Source: Sporosarcina sp. FSL W7-1349 (GTDB lineage Bacteria > Bacillota > Bacilli > Bacillales_A > Planococcaceae). Taken from it: 64,000 nucleotides of DNA. Position 1 is the stretch's first letter. Each line of letters begins with the position of its first letter. The stretch is taken from the NCBI RefSeq assembly GCF_038003045.1, contig NZ_JBBOOK010000001.1:558001-622000 (forward strand), written 5' to 3'. Positions 17,926-26,019 of this stretch are shown in pieces. The translations under genes were made by a program, and so were the position numbers. The notes beneath the pieces are model-generated. The model had not been told where the DNA came from. It was given only the letters and a program-made list of their open reading frames with translations, and searched no databases.

Positions 17926-17939
17926 ATAGATCGATCTAA
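17926..17939 (+). promoter_or_regulatory. LacI-type operator O6 (ATAGATCGATCTAA)
   Basis: One mismatch at the first base. It ends 61 nt upstream of the tctC-like start codon. Confidence 0.75.
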
Positions 17940-18000
17940 TAAAATTGTAAACGTAAATATCTAAAATAATACTTTAAAAAAGTGAAGAGGGGGCTATGAA

Positions 18001-19074
18001 ATGAAATTTCGTATGTTAACAGTATTTTTAATTGCATTGTGCATGGTTCTTGCGGCATGTAATTCAGGTTCACCGAGTTCATCATCCAATGGGAGCGCAG
18101 GTGCAAAAGAATCTGATCAAAGTTCAGAAGAAAAAAAGGAATCCGCAATTGATGGCACCATGACAGGCGTTGTTCAATGGGCAGCGGGGGGAGCAGCAGA
18201 CACAATTTCCCGTGCGATTGCTCCTCTAGCTGAAAAAGAATTAGGTCAATCGATTGTCATGACTAACAAGCCTGGAGCTACAGGCGCGATTGCACTTCAA
18301 CATGTTTTAGACCAAAAGCCAGATGGAAAAACTTTATTATTTGCAGCAGAAAATCCAGCATTGTACGGAGTGCTCGACATTTCGAAGAGTGATTTTGAAG
18401 ATCTTTATCCAATCAACATTTTCTCAGCTGCACAAACAGCAATTATTGTACCAAAAGATTCAAAGTACGATACAATGGCTGATTTAGTTGAAGATGCAAA
18501 AGCAAACCCTGGAAAAGTAAAAATGGGTTCAACTGGTCCAGGAGGACAGCCATTCGTTGTAGCAACAATGCTAAGTAGTGTAGTAGGTGCTGAATTTAAC
18601 TTAGTTCCTTATGACGGTGATGGTCCGCTTGTATCTGCGATTCTAGGAAACCACTTAGATGCTTCTGCAGTTGGTTTGACAGCTGCAATTGAAAACGCAA
18701 AAGCAGGAAAAATTAAAGTTCTTGCTATTACGGATACAGACCGTGTAGATGATCTGCCAGACGTTCCTGCAATTACAGATGATGTACCAGAAATGGAGAA
18801 ATTTTTGCCATGGGGTCCTTTTTATGGTGTTTGGGTACGAAACGATACTCCTGATGAAATCAAAGCAGAATTGACAGAAGCATTTAAAACTGCACAAGCC
18901 GCACCTGAATTCCAAGATTTCTTGAAACAAACTGACGGTGTTTCGCTAGGGTTGTCAGGAGATGAAGCAATTCAGTATTGGAAAGATTGGCAATCCAAAA
19001 CGGCATGGATCCTTCACGATGCTGGAGAGTCCAAAGTTGACCCTGCTACTCTAAATATCGAGAAAAAGGAATAA
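18001..19074 (+). CDS. Tripartite tricarboxylate transporter substrate-binding lipoprotein (TctC/Bug type)
   Basis: A 357-aa lipoprotein: signal peptide with MVLAAC (Cys20), Ser/Gly/acidic linker, then the Bug fold. Family features include the WAAGGAADTISRAIAPLAEKELGQ first ligand loop region, NKPGATGAIALQHV, and the GSTGPGGQPFV loop. These receptors bind di- or tricarboxylates, nicotinate, terephthalate and similar anions. The ATG at 18001 follows GAGGGGGC. It leads the operon tctC-tctB-tctA, which is fitted with two LacI operators. Confidence 0.94.
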   Translation: MKFRMLTVFLIALCMVLAACNSGSPSSSSNGSAGAKESDQSSEEKKESAIDGTMTGVVQWAAGGAADTISRAIAPLAEKELGQSIVMTNKPGATGAIALQHVLDQKPDGKTLLFAAENPALYGVLDISKSDFEDLYPINIFSAAQTAIIVPKDSKYDTMADLVEDAKANPGKVKMGSTGPGGQPFVVATMLSSVVGAEFNLVPYDGDGPLVSAILGNHLDASAVGLTAAIENAKAGKIKVLAITDTDRVDDLPDVPAITDDVPEMEKFLPWGPFYGVWVRNDTPDEIKAELTEAFKTAQAAPEFQDFLKQTDGVSLGLSGDEAIQYWKDWQSKTAWILHDAGESKVDPATLNIEKKE

Positions 19075-19080
19075 ACGACT

Positions 19081-19569
19081 ATGCTAGTCCAACGAATCAT
19101 TCCGGCTCTCTTATTTGTAATTGCAAGTACTTTACTCGTGTTATCGTTCTTCATTGATGGGCAAAAGGTTACTGATTTTTCTTCAGCGGCCTTTTTGCCT
19201 GCGGTAACTTCAGTTCTCATGCTTGTCTGTGCCCTTTTCATTATGAAAAGGGGAGTGGCGGCTCCTTCAACTCACTCGGTTCCAGAACCGGGTGAGGATG
19301 ATGATGAAGAAGAAAGCTTAGTGGAAATTGAAGAAATCACCAAGAAACAACTCTATGTCCGTTTAGTTTCCTTTACTGTTGTAACGATCTTATTTGCATA
19401 TTTAATGAACTTCCTGAATTTCTTATTCGTCTCCTTTTTGTTTCTATTCGGAGGCATGATTCTATTAAATAGGAAGAAAATCGTAACGGCACTAATCGTT
19501 TCCGTTATTATGTCAGGTGTGTTCTATTATCTGTTTTCGTCTATTTTCAAGATTGTGTTTCCCACGTAA
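19081..19569 (+). CDS. Tripartite tricarboxylate transporter small permease (TctB type)
   Basis: A 162-aa membrane protein with four predicted helices (about 5-25, 38-55, 93-125 and 135-160). An acidic cytoplasmic or external loop, EDDDEEESLVEIEEI, lies in the middle. Sequence conservation of TctB is low; the assignment rests on helix pattern, length and position between tctC and tctA. It starts 6 nt after the tctC stop with AAGGA upstream. Confidence 0.88.
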   Translation: MLVQRIIPALLFVIASTLLVLSFFIDGQKVTDFSSAAFLPAVTSVLMLVCALFIMKRGVAAPSTHSVPEPGEDDDEEESLVEIEEITKKQLYVRLVSFTVVTILFAYLMNFLNFLFVSFLFLFGGMILLNRKKIVTALIVSVIMSGVFYYLFSSIFKIVFPT

Positions 19570-19581
19570 GGAGAGTGTGAA

Positions 19582-21087
19582 ATGATAGAGCAAATTTTAA
19601 TACCTCTATTAGATATAAAGTTATTTTTGCTTGTAGCACTTGGGACGCTACTCGGATTTATCATCGGTGCTTTGCCTGGTCTTTCCGTCACAATGGGTGT
19701 GACGCTATTAGTCTCCCTAACATTTACGTGGGATACACTTTCTGCAATTGTCATCATGATCTCAGTCTTTTTCGGTGGAGTATATGGCGGGTCACGTACC
19801 GCTATATTAATTAATATACCGGGAACCGCCTCATCACTTGCCGCTACATTTGATGGCTATCCGCTAACCAAAAGAGGAGAGGCCGGGAAAGCTATTGGAA
19901 TTGCCACAATTTTCTCAGTAATTGGCGGTCTGTTTGGGCTTATCATCTTGGCAACATCTGCTCCATTCTTAACAGATCTAGCCTTGCAGTTCGCTCCTCG
20001 AGATTACTTCCTCATTATGTTTCTCGGTATTTTATTAGTAGGAAGTTTGACGACTGATTATTTGCCAAAATCTATTTTTGTTGCGGGAGCCGGAATTATC
20101 CTCGGCTTAGTTGGAATCGACACTATGACTGGAGCGACCCGTTTTACGTTTGGGAACTTGGGCTTAATGGGCGGCATTAACTATATTGCATGCTTGCTCG
20201 GTTTGTTTGGATTAGCTGAAGTTTTTTTCCAACTGCATAATTTAGGGAAAAGTAAAGCGAATGTCGTAATTGGGAAAGTTTTGCCTCCTCTTATGTCTCT
20301 GTTCAAGTATTTGCCGTTGACACTCCGAACTGCCATCATGGGGGTCATTGTAGGTGCGTTGCCGGGAGCAGGTGGGGAAATTGCATCTTTGCTTGCGTAT
20401 GACCATGCAAAAAGAACAACGAAAAAGCCAAATCGTCCATTTGGTAAGGGAGCTTATGAAGGCTTGATCGCTCCTGAAACTGCTGTTATGTCGGCAGTTG
20501 GGGGCGCTCTTATCCCAATGTTGACGCTAGGAATTCCGGGAGATGCGGTAACTGCTGTGTTGATTGGAGCTTTACTCATTCACGGGTTAAATCCTGGTCC
20601 GATGCTTTTAATTGAAACGCCGGATCTGTTCTGGGTTATTGTCGGAACGAGTGCAATTTCTCTAGTTTTTGTTCTGATTTGGGGTCTATCGGCTATCTCA
20701 TTATTTGCTCGAGTAATTACGATTCCGAAGTATATTCTATTGCCGATTATTGTGTTTTTCACAGTCATCGGTTCCTACGGAATTAACAATAGCGTAACAG
20801 ACGTATATTGGATGATTGCATTTGGGATCATCGGTTACTTTATGAAGCTATATAATTTCCCGGCAGGTCCGATGGTGCTAGGGATTATTCTTGGTCCGCA
20901 AATGGACGTATATTTAAGAAGGTCCATCATTTCCGAAGAAGGAAGCGTCCTTGGATTTTTAGGTAGCTTGGTTACCCATCCGATCAGCTTGGTGTTGACG
21001 CTGTTTATCGTCATTACACTATTTACTCAAACTTCGTTATATCGCAACATCAAGAATAAAATGTTTAAACCAAAACCGATTTCCTAA
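19582..21087 (+). CDS. Tripartite tricarboxylate transporter large permease (TctA type)
   Basis: A 501-aa protein with about 11-12 membrane helices. The two pseudo-symmetric TctA motifs are GFIIGALPGLSVTMGVTLLV near the N-terminus and GVIVGALPGAGGEIASLLAYDHAKR in the second half. It is the main translocation subunit of the TTT system. The ATG at 19582 follows AAGGAGAG. A terminator closes the operon. Confidence 0.95.
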   Translation: MIEQILIPLLDIKLFLLVALGTLLGFIIGALPGLSVTMGVTLLVSLTFTWDTLSAIVIMISVFFGGVYGGSRTAILINIPGTASSLAATFDGYPLTKRGEAGKAIGIATIFSVIGGLFGLIILATSAPFLTDLALQFAPRDYFLIMFLGILLVGSLTTDYLPKSIFVAGAGIILGLVGIDTMTGATRFTFGNLGLMGGINYIACLLGLFGLAEVFFQLHNLGKSKANVVIGKVLPPLMSLFKYLPLTLRTAIMGVIVGALPGAGGEIASLLAYDHAKRTTKKPNRPFGKGAYEGLIAPETAVMSAVGGALIPMLTLGIPGDAVTAVLIGALLIHGLNPGPMLLIETPDLFWVIVGTSAISLVFVLIWGLSAISLFARVITIPKYILLPIIVFFTVIGSYGINNSVTDVYWMIAFGIIGYFMKLYNFPAGPMVLGIILGPQMDVYLRRSIISEEGSVLGFLGSLVTHPISLVLTLFIVITLFTQTSLYRNIKNKMFKPKPIS

Positions 21088-21146
21088 TAGAATACTTTAT
21101 TCTGCGGAGCCTATTATAATAGAAGAAACTCTGTACATTTTTAACG

Positions 21147-21183
21147 AAAACAACCTTTCTGCTGCCGGAGAGGTTGTTTTTTT
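21147..21183 (+). terminator. Rho-independent terminator after the TTT operon
   Basis: AAACAACCT / AGGTTGTTT with flanking partial pairing (TTCT/AGAG) and a run of seven Ts. Confidence 0.9.
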
Positions 21184-21341
21184 ACAGAAAGAAAATGATT
21201 TGTCTTTTCACTTGAAAAGCATTGCTAATTCTCAGAACTTATTATAAGATTACATTGAACGGGTTCCATTCTATAAAATCGAGTTCCGTTTTTAGAGACA
21301 TACCAAAATACTCTTTTAAATAATTATTGGAGGAGATTGCA

Positions 21342-22772
21342 TTGTCAAGTACTGAAATAAAACCAAAAACATTAACAGAAGAGCAACAACAAGAACTGGA
21401 TTTAGCTTTTGAAAAAGCTAGAAAAGCGTTAGCAATTATTGAAACGTATGATCAGGAAAGAGTGGATCGCCTGTGCCAGGCAGTTGCTTGGGCGGTATCC
21501 AATAAGAAAACATTTGAGCGATTGACGGACATGGGGATCGAAGAAAGCGGTCTCGGCGATCCAGAGAGCCGTATGAATAAACGCTTTAAAATTCGTGGTA
21601 TTTTAAGAGATGCGCTTCGCCAAAAGAGCGTTGGAATCATTGAAGAAATTCCAGAAAAGGGAATTGTTAAATACGCAAAACCTGCAGGGATTATTTCTTC
21701 TATCGTTCCAACAACAAATCCCGATTTGACACCTGCTGGTACAGCAATTTACGCAATTAAAGCTAGAGACGTTGTCATTTTCTCTCCACATCCACGCGCG
21801 AAAAAAACTTCATATGAAACAGTCCAAATTATGCGTGAAGCACTTGAAAGAGAAGGCGCGCCTGCAGATATCTTGCAATGTTTAACGAATGTTAGCATTC
21901 CAATAACAAAAGCATTGATGGAACGCGCTGATTTAGCACTTGCAACTGGCGGAAAAGATATGGTAAAGAGTGCATATAGTTCAGGAACTCCAGCATACGG
22001 AGTAGGGGCTGGAAACTCAACGATGGTTATTGATGAAACTGCTGATGTAGCCCAAGCTGCAAAAAACTCCATGTTGAGTAAAACATCTGACTTTGGATCG
22101 GGATGTTCAGCAGATGGAAACTTGATCATCAGCGACCAAATTTTTGATGACATGCTGAATGCTCTAGTAAAGGAAGGCGCTTACTTAGCGAACGAAGAGG
22201 AAAAAGAGAAACTTCGCAACGTAATTTGGGACAAAGACGGAAAACGTTTGCCATCCACAGTTGCAATCGCTCCGCAGCAATTAGCAGAAATTGCTGGATT
22301 CAGTATTCCGGAAGACCGTAAATTTATCGTTGTCCATGGAGATGGAATCGGGAAGGAGCATCCTTTCTCAGGCGAAAAATTGACAACATTGATGGCGGTG
22401 TATAAATACGAAGGGGAATTCGAAAATGCGCTTGATATGATGCGTGCGATTTACGAAGTGGGCGGAAAAGGGCATTCTTGTGGAATTTACTCCTACAATG
22501 ATGACCATATCCATCGTTTAGCACTTGCTGCTCCTGTTAGCCGTATTATGGTTCGTCAGCCTCAATCAAAAGCAAATGCGGGAGCGTTTGATAACGGTAT
22601 GCCGATGACATCAAGCTTAGGCTGTGGAACATGGGGCGGCAACATCGTTTCGGAAAACGTGCATTTAAAACATTATATGAACACGACTTGGGTTTCTCGT
22701 CAAATTCCTGAAGATCGTCCATCCGATGAGGAATTGTTCGGTGAATTTTATGAGCCGGAACTAGAGAATTAA
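21342..22772 (+). CDS. CoA-acylating aldehyde dehydrogenase, SauS/EutE-like
   Basis: A 476-aa member of the acylating aldehyde dehydrogenases, which convert an aldehyde plus CoA to acyl-CoA with NAD(P), or the reverse. Features are SSIVPTTNPDLTPAGTAIYA, FSPHPRAKK, ALATGGKDMVKSAYSSG, the catalytic Cys in SDFGSGCSADGN, and LGCGTWGGNIVSENV near the end. The overall look is close to sulfoacetaldehyde dehydrogenase (acylating) SauS and to the N-terminal half of AdhE. The Xsc enzyme expected in sulfoacetate use is not recognised here, so the substrate stays open. The TTG at 21342 has GGAGGAG 6 nt upstream. Confidence 0.9.
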   Translation: MSSTEIKPKTLTEEQQQELDLAFEKARKALAIIETYDQERVDRLCQAVAWAVSNKKTFERLTDMGIEESGLGDPESRMNKRFKIRGILRDALRQKSVGIIEEIPEKGIVKYAKPAGIISSIVPTTNPDLTPAGTAIYAIKARDVVIFSPHPRAKKTSYETVQIMREALEREGAPADILQCLTNVSIPITKALMERADLALATGGKDMVKSAYSSGTPAYGVGAGNSTMVIDETADVAQAAKNSMLSKTSDFGSGCSADGNLIISDQIFDDMLNALVKEGAYLANEEEKEKLRNVIWDKDGKRLPSTVAIAPQQLAEIAGFSIPEDRKFIVVHGDGIGKEHPFSGEKLTTLMAVYKYEGEFENALDMMRAIYEVGGKGHSCGIYSYNDDHIHRLALAAPVSRIMVRQPQSKANAGAFDNGMPMTSSLGCGTWGGNIVSENVHLKHYMNTTWVSRQIPEDRPSDEELFGEFYEPELEN

Positions 22773-22847
22773 TTGAAGCATTGAAAATCAGAGATTGGAC
22801 CAAATGAATGCCTAGATAGTTCATCTACTAGTCTCTGGCCAAACAGA

Positions 22848-22879
22848 GACCGGGCAGCTCATTTGCTCGGTCTTGTTTT
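22848..22879 (+). terminator. Rho-independent terminator after the acylating aldehyde dehydrogenase
   Basis: GACCG(GGCA) pairs with (TGCT)CGGTC over a short loop and is followed by TTGTTTT. Confidence 0.8.
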
Positions 22880-22898
22880 AAGCAGACGTAAACTGCTT

Positions 22899-22912
22899 TT
22901 AGATCGATCTAC
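22899..22912 (+). promoter_or_regulatory. LacI-type operator O7 (TTAGATCGATCTAC)
   Basis: One mismatch at the last base. It lies 33 bp upstream of the second zinc dehydrogenase gene and just after the preceding terminator, so it should control the dehydrogenase-ThDP enzyme pair. Confidence 0.75.
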
Positions 22913-22945
22913 TAAAAAACTTCAGAAGACAAGTAGGTGAATACC

Positions 22946-23944
22946 ATGCTAGGATTGGTAATTAATAAACCAGGTGAACTGACGTTGCGGGAGATCCCGT
23001 CCAATACACATTTACAAGACAATGAGGTTAAGATCAAGACTATTTACGGCGGCATTTGTGGATCGGACCTTAGTGTGTTTCGCGGGAGGCTGGCACATGC
23101 AGTTTATCCTGTATGCCCGGGTCACGAATTGATTGGAACAATTTTAGAGACTGGTAAAGATGTAAGCTATCCTATCGGAACGAGAGTAGTTGTGTTACCA
23201 AATTCTTATTGTGGAGAATGTGAGTTTTGCCGTAAAGGAAGAACGAATATTTGTGAGAATAAAATAGTATTAGGTGTGAATGCGGACGGCGGATTTTCCG
23301 AGGAGTTTACCATAACGGACAAATACGTCTTGCCGATCCCGGATTCTCTTTCAGATAAGCGAGCTGTATTAATTGAACCTTTTGCTGTAATTGTCCATGC
23401 GTTAAATAAGGTAGAAATCAGCAAAGACACAACAATTGGCATTATCGGTTGCGGGACAGAAGGTATGTTAGCTATGACATTGGCCGCTTACCATGGCGCA
23501 CAAATTACGGGCATTGACATTAATCCGGAGAAACTGGAGAAGGTGAAGTCAAGTTATCCTGGAGTTCAAACTTTACTGCCGACTGAAGCTGATGGCAAGG
23601 GGTTTGATATCGTCATTGAAGCAGCAGGGGTACGCTCTTCGTTTGAACAAGGAATTGACTTAGTTAAACCGGGGGGGACACTGATCGCTATCGGGCTTCC
23701 CGCCGAGGCAACCATCCCTGTCGTTCAAATGGTGCGAAAAGAGATTTCGATCTTAGGCTCTATTATTTACAATTTGCCTGGGGATTTTATTAAGAGTATC
23801 GATTATTTAATGAAAGAAGATTTGAATGTCGATGCAATCATCTCAAAAATTTATCCATATACGAGTTATAAACAAGCATATGAGGATGCTACGTCAGGAG
23901 AGTACGGGAAGATTATTTTAAATTTTAAGGAGGAAACAAATTGA
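22946..23944 (+). CDS. Zinc-dependent medium-chain alcohol/polyol dehydrogenase, copy 2
   Basis: A 332-aa paralogue of the enzyme at 15462, moderately similar along its whole length. It has GGICGSDLSVFRG, PGHELIG, the structural zinc cluster CGECEFCRKGRTNIC, and a Rossmann turn IIGCGTEGMLAM. The ATG at 22946 has AGGTGA 5 nt upstream; GTG 22937 overlaps that site. The stop overlaps the TTG start of the second ThDP enzyme. Copy 1 is instead coupled to a Gfo/Idh enzyme, so the two copies may serve different steps or stereoisomers. Confidence 0.92.
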   Translation: MLGLVINKPGELTLREIPSNTHLQDNEVKIKTIYGGICGSDLSVFRGRLAHAVYPVCPGHELIGTILETGKDVSYPIGTRVVVLPNSYCGECEFCRKGRTNICENKIVLGVNADGGFSEEFTITDKYVLPIPDSLSDKRAVLIEPFAVIVHALNKVEISKDTTIGIIGCGTEGMLAMTLAAYHGAQITGIDINPEKLEKVKSSYPGVQTLLPTEADGKGFDIVIEAAGVRSSFEQGIDLVKPGGTLIAIGLPAEATIPVVQMVRKEISILGSIIYNLPGDFIKSIDYLMKEDLNVDAIISKIYPYTSYKQAYEDATSGEYGKIILNFKEETN

Positions 23945-25701
23945 AACAACTTATTGCTCGCCAGCTAGTGAAGTATTTGGAAGACCGCGGCGTGGAACAC
24001 ATCTTCGGCCTATGCGGCCATACGAATATTGCGGTGCTCTCTGAGCTCGAAAAAAGTTCGATTAAGTTTGTCAACGTCCGCCATGAACAGATTGCAGCAC
24101 ATGCGGCAGACGGTTATGCACGCGCGAAAAAGCAGACGTCCGTCGTTCTCAGCCATGTCGGTCCCGGCATGACCAATGCGGCAACAGGCGTAGCGAATGC
24201 AGCGCTCGACTGCATTCCGATGGTTGTCATCGCGGGCGACATTCCAAGCCATTACTACGGCAAGCACCCGCATCAGGAAGTGAATCTGCACGCAGACGCG
24301 ACACAGTATGAGATTTACCGCCCATTCGTCAAGCGGGCCTGGCGGGTCGACAGCGCGCATCTGTTCCCGGAAATTCTAGAAAAGGCATTTCAATTGGCGG
24401 AAACGGGAACACCGGGTCCGGTGCTTGTGTCGGTTCCGATGGATATTTTCTCGATAGAGCTAGAGACTTCGTATTTCGACTTCCAATCTCATCATACGAA
24501 AGCGCTTCAAAAACCGTCCATGGATGATGAAACGGCGGAAACGATCCTGAAAACATTGGTCAACGCAAAGAACCCGGTCGTTTACGCCGGGGGCGGGGTA
24601 TTGTTGGCGGATGCAGCGGAAGAGTTGGCCGAGTTCATCAACCATTTCGACTTCCCAGTGGCGCACTCCCTAATGGGCAAGGGCGCGGTGGCGGACGACA
24701 ATCCGCTCGTCCTCGGGATGACAGGTTTTTGGGGAACGGAGTTCATCAACCGAAAATGCCGCGAAGCGGACTATCTCTTCGGCCTTGGCACGCGGTTTGC
24801 GGAGGCGGACAGCAGTTCGTGGGAAAACGAATACACATTCGACTTCCCGAAAACAAAGCTGATCCAGATTGATATCGAAGGGAGCGAAATCGGTCGCAAC
24901 TATCCGGTAGAGCTCGGAGTCGTGGCCGATCTCAAGCAGGCATTGACAGTGCTAAACCGCGTAGCGAAGCGCCTCTATCCAGAAGGACGCCAAAATGAAG
25001 CGCTGAAACAAGAAATTGCAGAAAACAAGCGGCAGTTCAAGGCAAGCAACGAGCAGTTCATTCAGGACAACTGCTTCCCGATGCAGCCGCAGCGCATCTT
25101 GGCGGAAGTACGGGAAGTGCTACCGCGCGATGCGTATATCACGACCGATGTCGGTTGGAACAAAAACGGCGTCGGCCAGCAGTTCGACATTTACGAACCA
25201 GGAACGATCTTCACACCGGGTGGCTTTGCGACGATGGGCTTCGGGGCACCTGCTGCACTCGGCGTGAAAGTAGCGCAACCGGACCGCGTTGTCGTATCAC
25301 TGGTCGGAGACGGCGGTTTCGGACAGAATCCAGCGCTTCTCGCGACAGCAGCGGAAGAAAATATCCCGGTTATCTGGGTCATCATGAACAACTTTGCTTT
25401 TGGAACGATTGCAGGTCTGCAAAAAGCGCACTACGATACGACTCTTGGAACGCTGTTCACTAAAGACGGTCAACCGTACTCGCCGGACTTTGCGGCAATT
25501 GCGCGTGCGTATGGCGTAGAAGGCATCAAGATCGAGGAAGCGGAAGAGTTCAAGCCGGCACTGGAGCAGGCGATCGCGGCCAACAAGCCGGTCGTCATCG
25601 ATGTCGCCATGCTGAATAACCCAGTCCCAACTGCCGGACACTGGAACATCATGGACATCTACTCGCCAGATAAAAAAGTGCACCACGTTTCTACGAATTA
25701 A
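23941..25701 (+). CDS. Thiamine-diphosphate-dependent enzyme (acetolactate synthase/IolD-like), copy 2
   Basis: A 586-aa near-duplicate of the enzyme at 9155. By eye I count about 16 amino-acid differences, mostly conservative (for example VKYLED for VQYLQD, VNLHAD for VNLQAD, EGSEIGR for EASDIGR). All cofactor residues are kept (Glu49, VGDGGFGQN, NNFAFGT). The TTG at 23941 follows AAGGAGGAAACAAA and overlaps the previous stop (TTGA). Codon choice differs in patches from copy 1 while other stretches are base-identical. The GC content is clearly higher than in adjacent genes. Confidence 0.9.
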   Translation: MKQLIARQLVKYLEDRGVEHIFGLCGHTNIAVLSELEKSSIKFVNVRHEQIAAHAADGYARAKKQTSVVLSHVGPGMTNAATGVANAALDCIPMVVIAGDIPSHYYGKHPHQEVNLHADATQYEIYRPFVKRAWRVDSAHLFPEILEKAFQLAETGTPGPVLVSVPMDIFSIELETSYFDFQSHHTKALQKPSMDDETAETILKTLVNAKNPVVYAGGGVLLADAAEELAEFINHFDFPVAHSLMGKGAVADDNPLVLGMTGFWGTEFINRKCREADYLFGLGTRFAEADSSSWENEYTFDFPKTKLIQIDIEGSEIGRNYPVELGVVADLKQALTVLNRVAKRLYPEGRQNEALKQEIAENKRQFKASNEQFIQDNCFPMQPQRILAEVREVLPRDAYITTDVGWNKNGVGQQFDIYEPGTIFTPGGFATMGFGAPAALGVKVAQPDRVVVSLVGDGGFGQNPALLATAAEENIPVIWVIMNNFAFGTIAGLQKAHYDTTLGTLFTKDGQPYSPDFAAIARAYGVEGIKIEEAEEFKPALEQAIAANKPVVIDVAMLNNPVPTAGHWNIMDIYSPDKKVHHVSTN

Positions 25702-25724
25702 TTGCTAAAAATAAATATTTGCAG

Positions 25725-25756
25725 CCTCCTGTATTGAGAAATACAGGGGGTTTTTC
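25725..25756 (+). terminator. Rho-independent terminator after ThDP enzyme copy 2
   Basis: CCTCCTGTATT / AATACAGGGGG stem with a 4-nt loop, then TTTTT. Confidence 0.9.
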
Positions 25757-26019
25757 TGCATGATCTTCACGATTGAACTGATAGGCAAACTGCGTTACCT
25801 CAAGCAAACGCTGCATTTTCCGTACGCAATTAACCGCACACTTAGTAGGTCTACAAGCGCAGGAAAAGTGCCTCTCTGCAGTTAGAGCATAGCACATGGA
25901 AAAATAGTCTCACCAACACGAAAAGCAGGCGACAGGAAACATACTATTTCCGATCACCTGCTCAAATATTTCTCTTTTTTGCATTATTCCCATCTTATAA
26001 GTATGTACCCTAATGGCGA
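25757..26019. other. Gene-free spacer between convergent units
   Basis: I see no supported gene, promoter or RNA here. Short antisense frames (a 68-codon and a 61-codon one) lack ribosome-binding sites and family resemblance. The region separates the plus-strand ThDP unit from the minus-strand permease gene. Confidence 0.5.

Larger units (their letters stand above)
17645..18000 (+). promoter_or_regulatory. Control region of the TTT transporter operon
   Basis: This is a very AT-rich 356-bp gene-free stretch. It contains a cre-like site at 17827 and two LacI operators at 17867 and 17926 (centres 59 bp apart). Two ATTCTAT motifs lie near 17671 and 17694. A weak promoter candidate, TTGTAA (17945) with TAATAC (17967), follows the second operator. 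Confidence 0.6.

Noticed and set aside
25691..25897. Minus-strand 68-codon frame after ThDP copy 2
   Set aside because: It runs through the terminator hairpin, lacks a ribosome-binding site and has no recognisable similarity.
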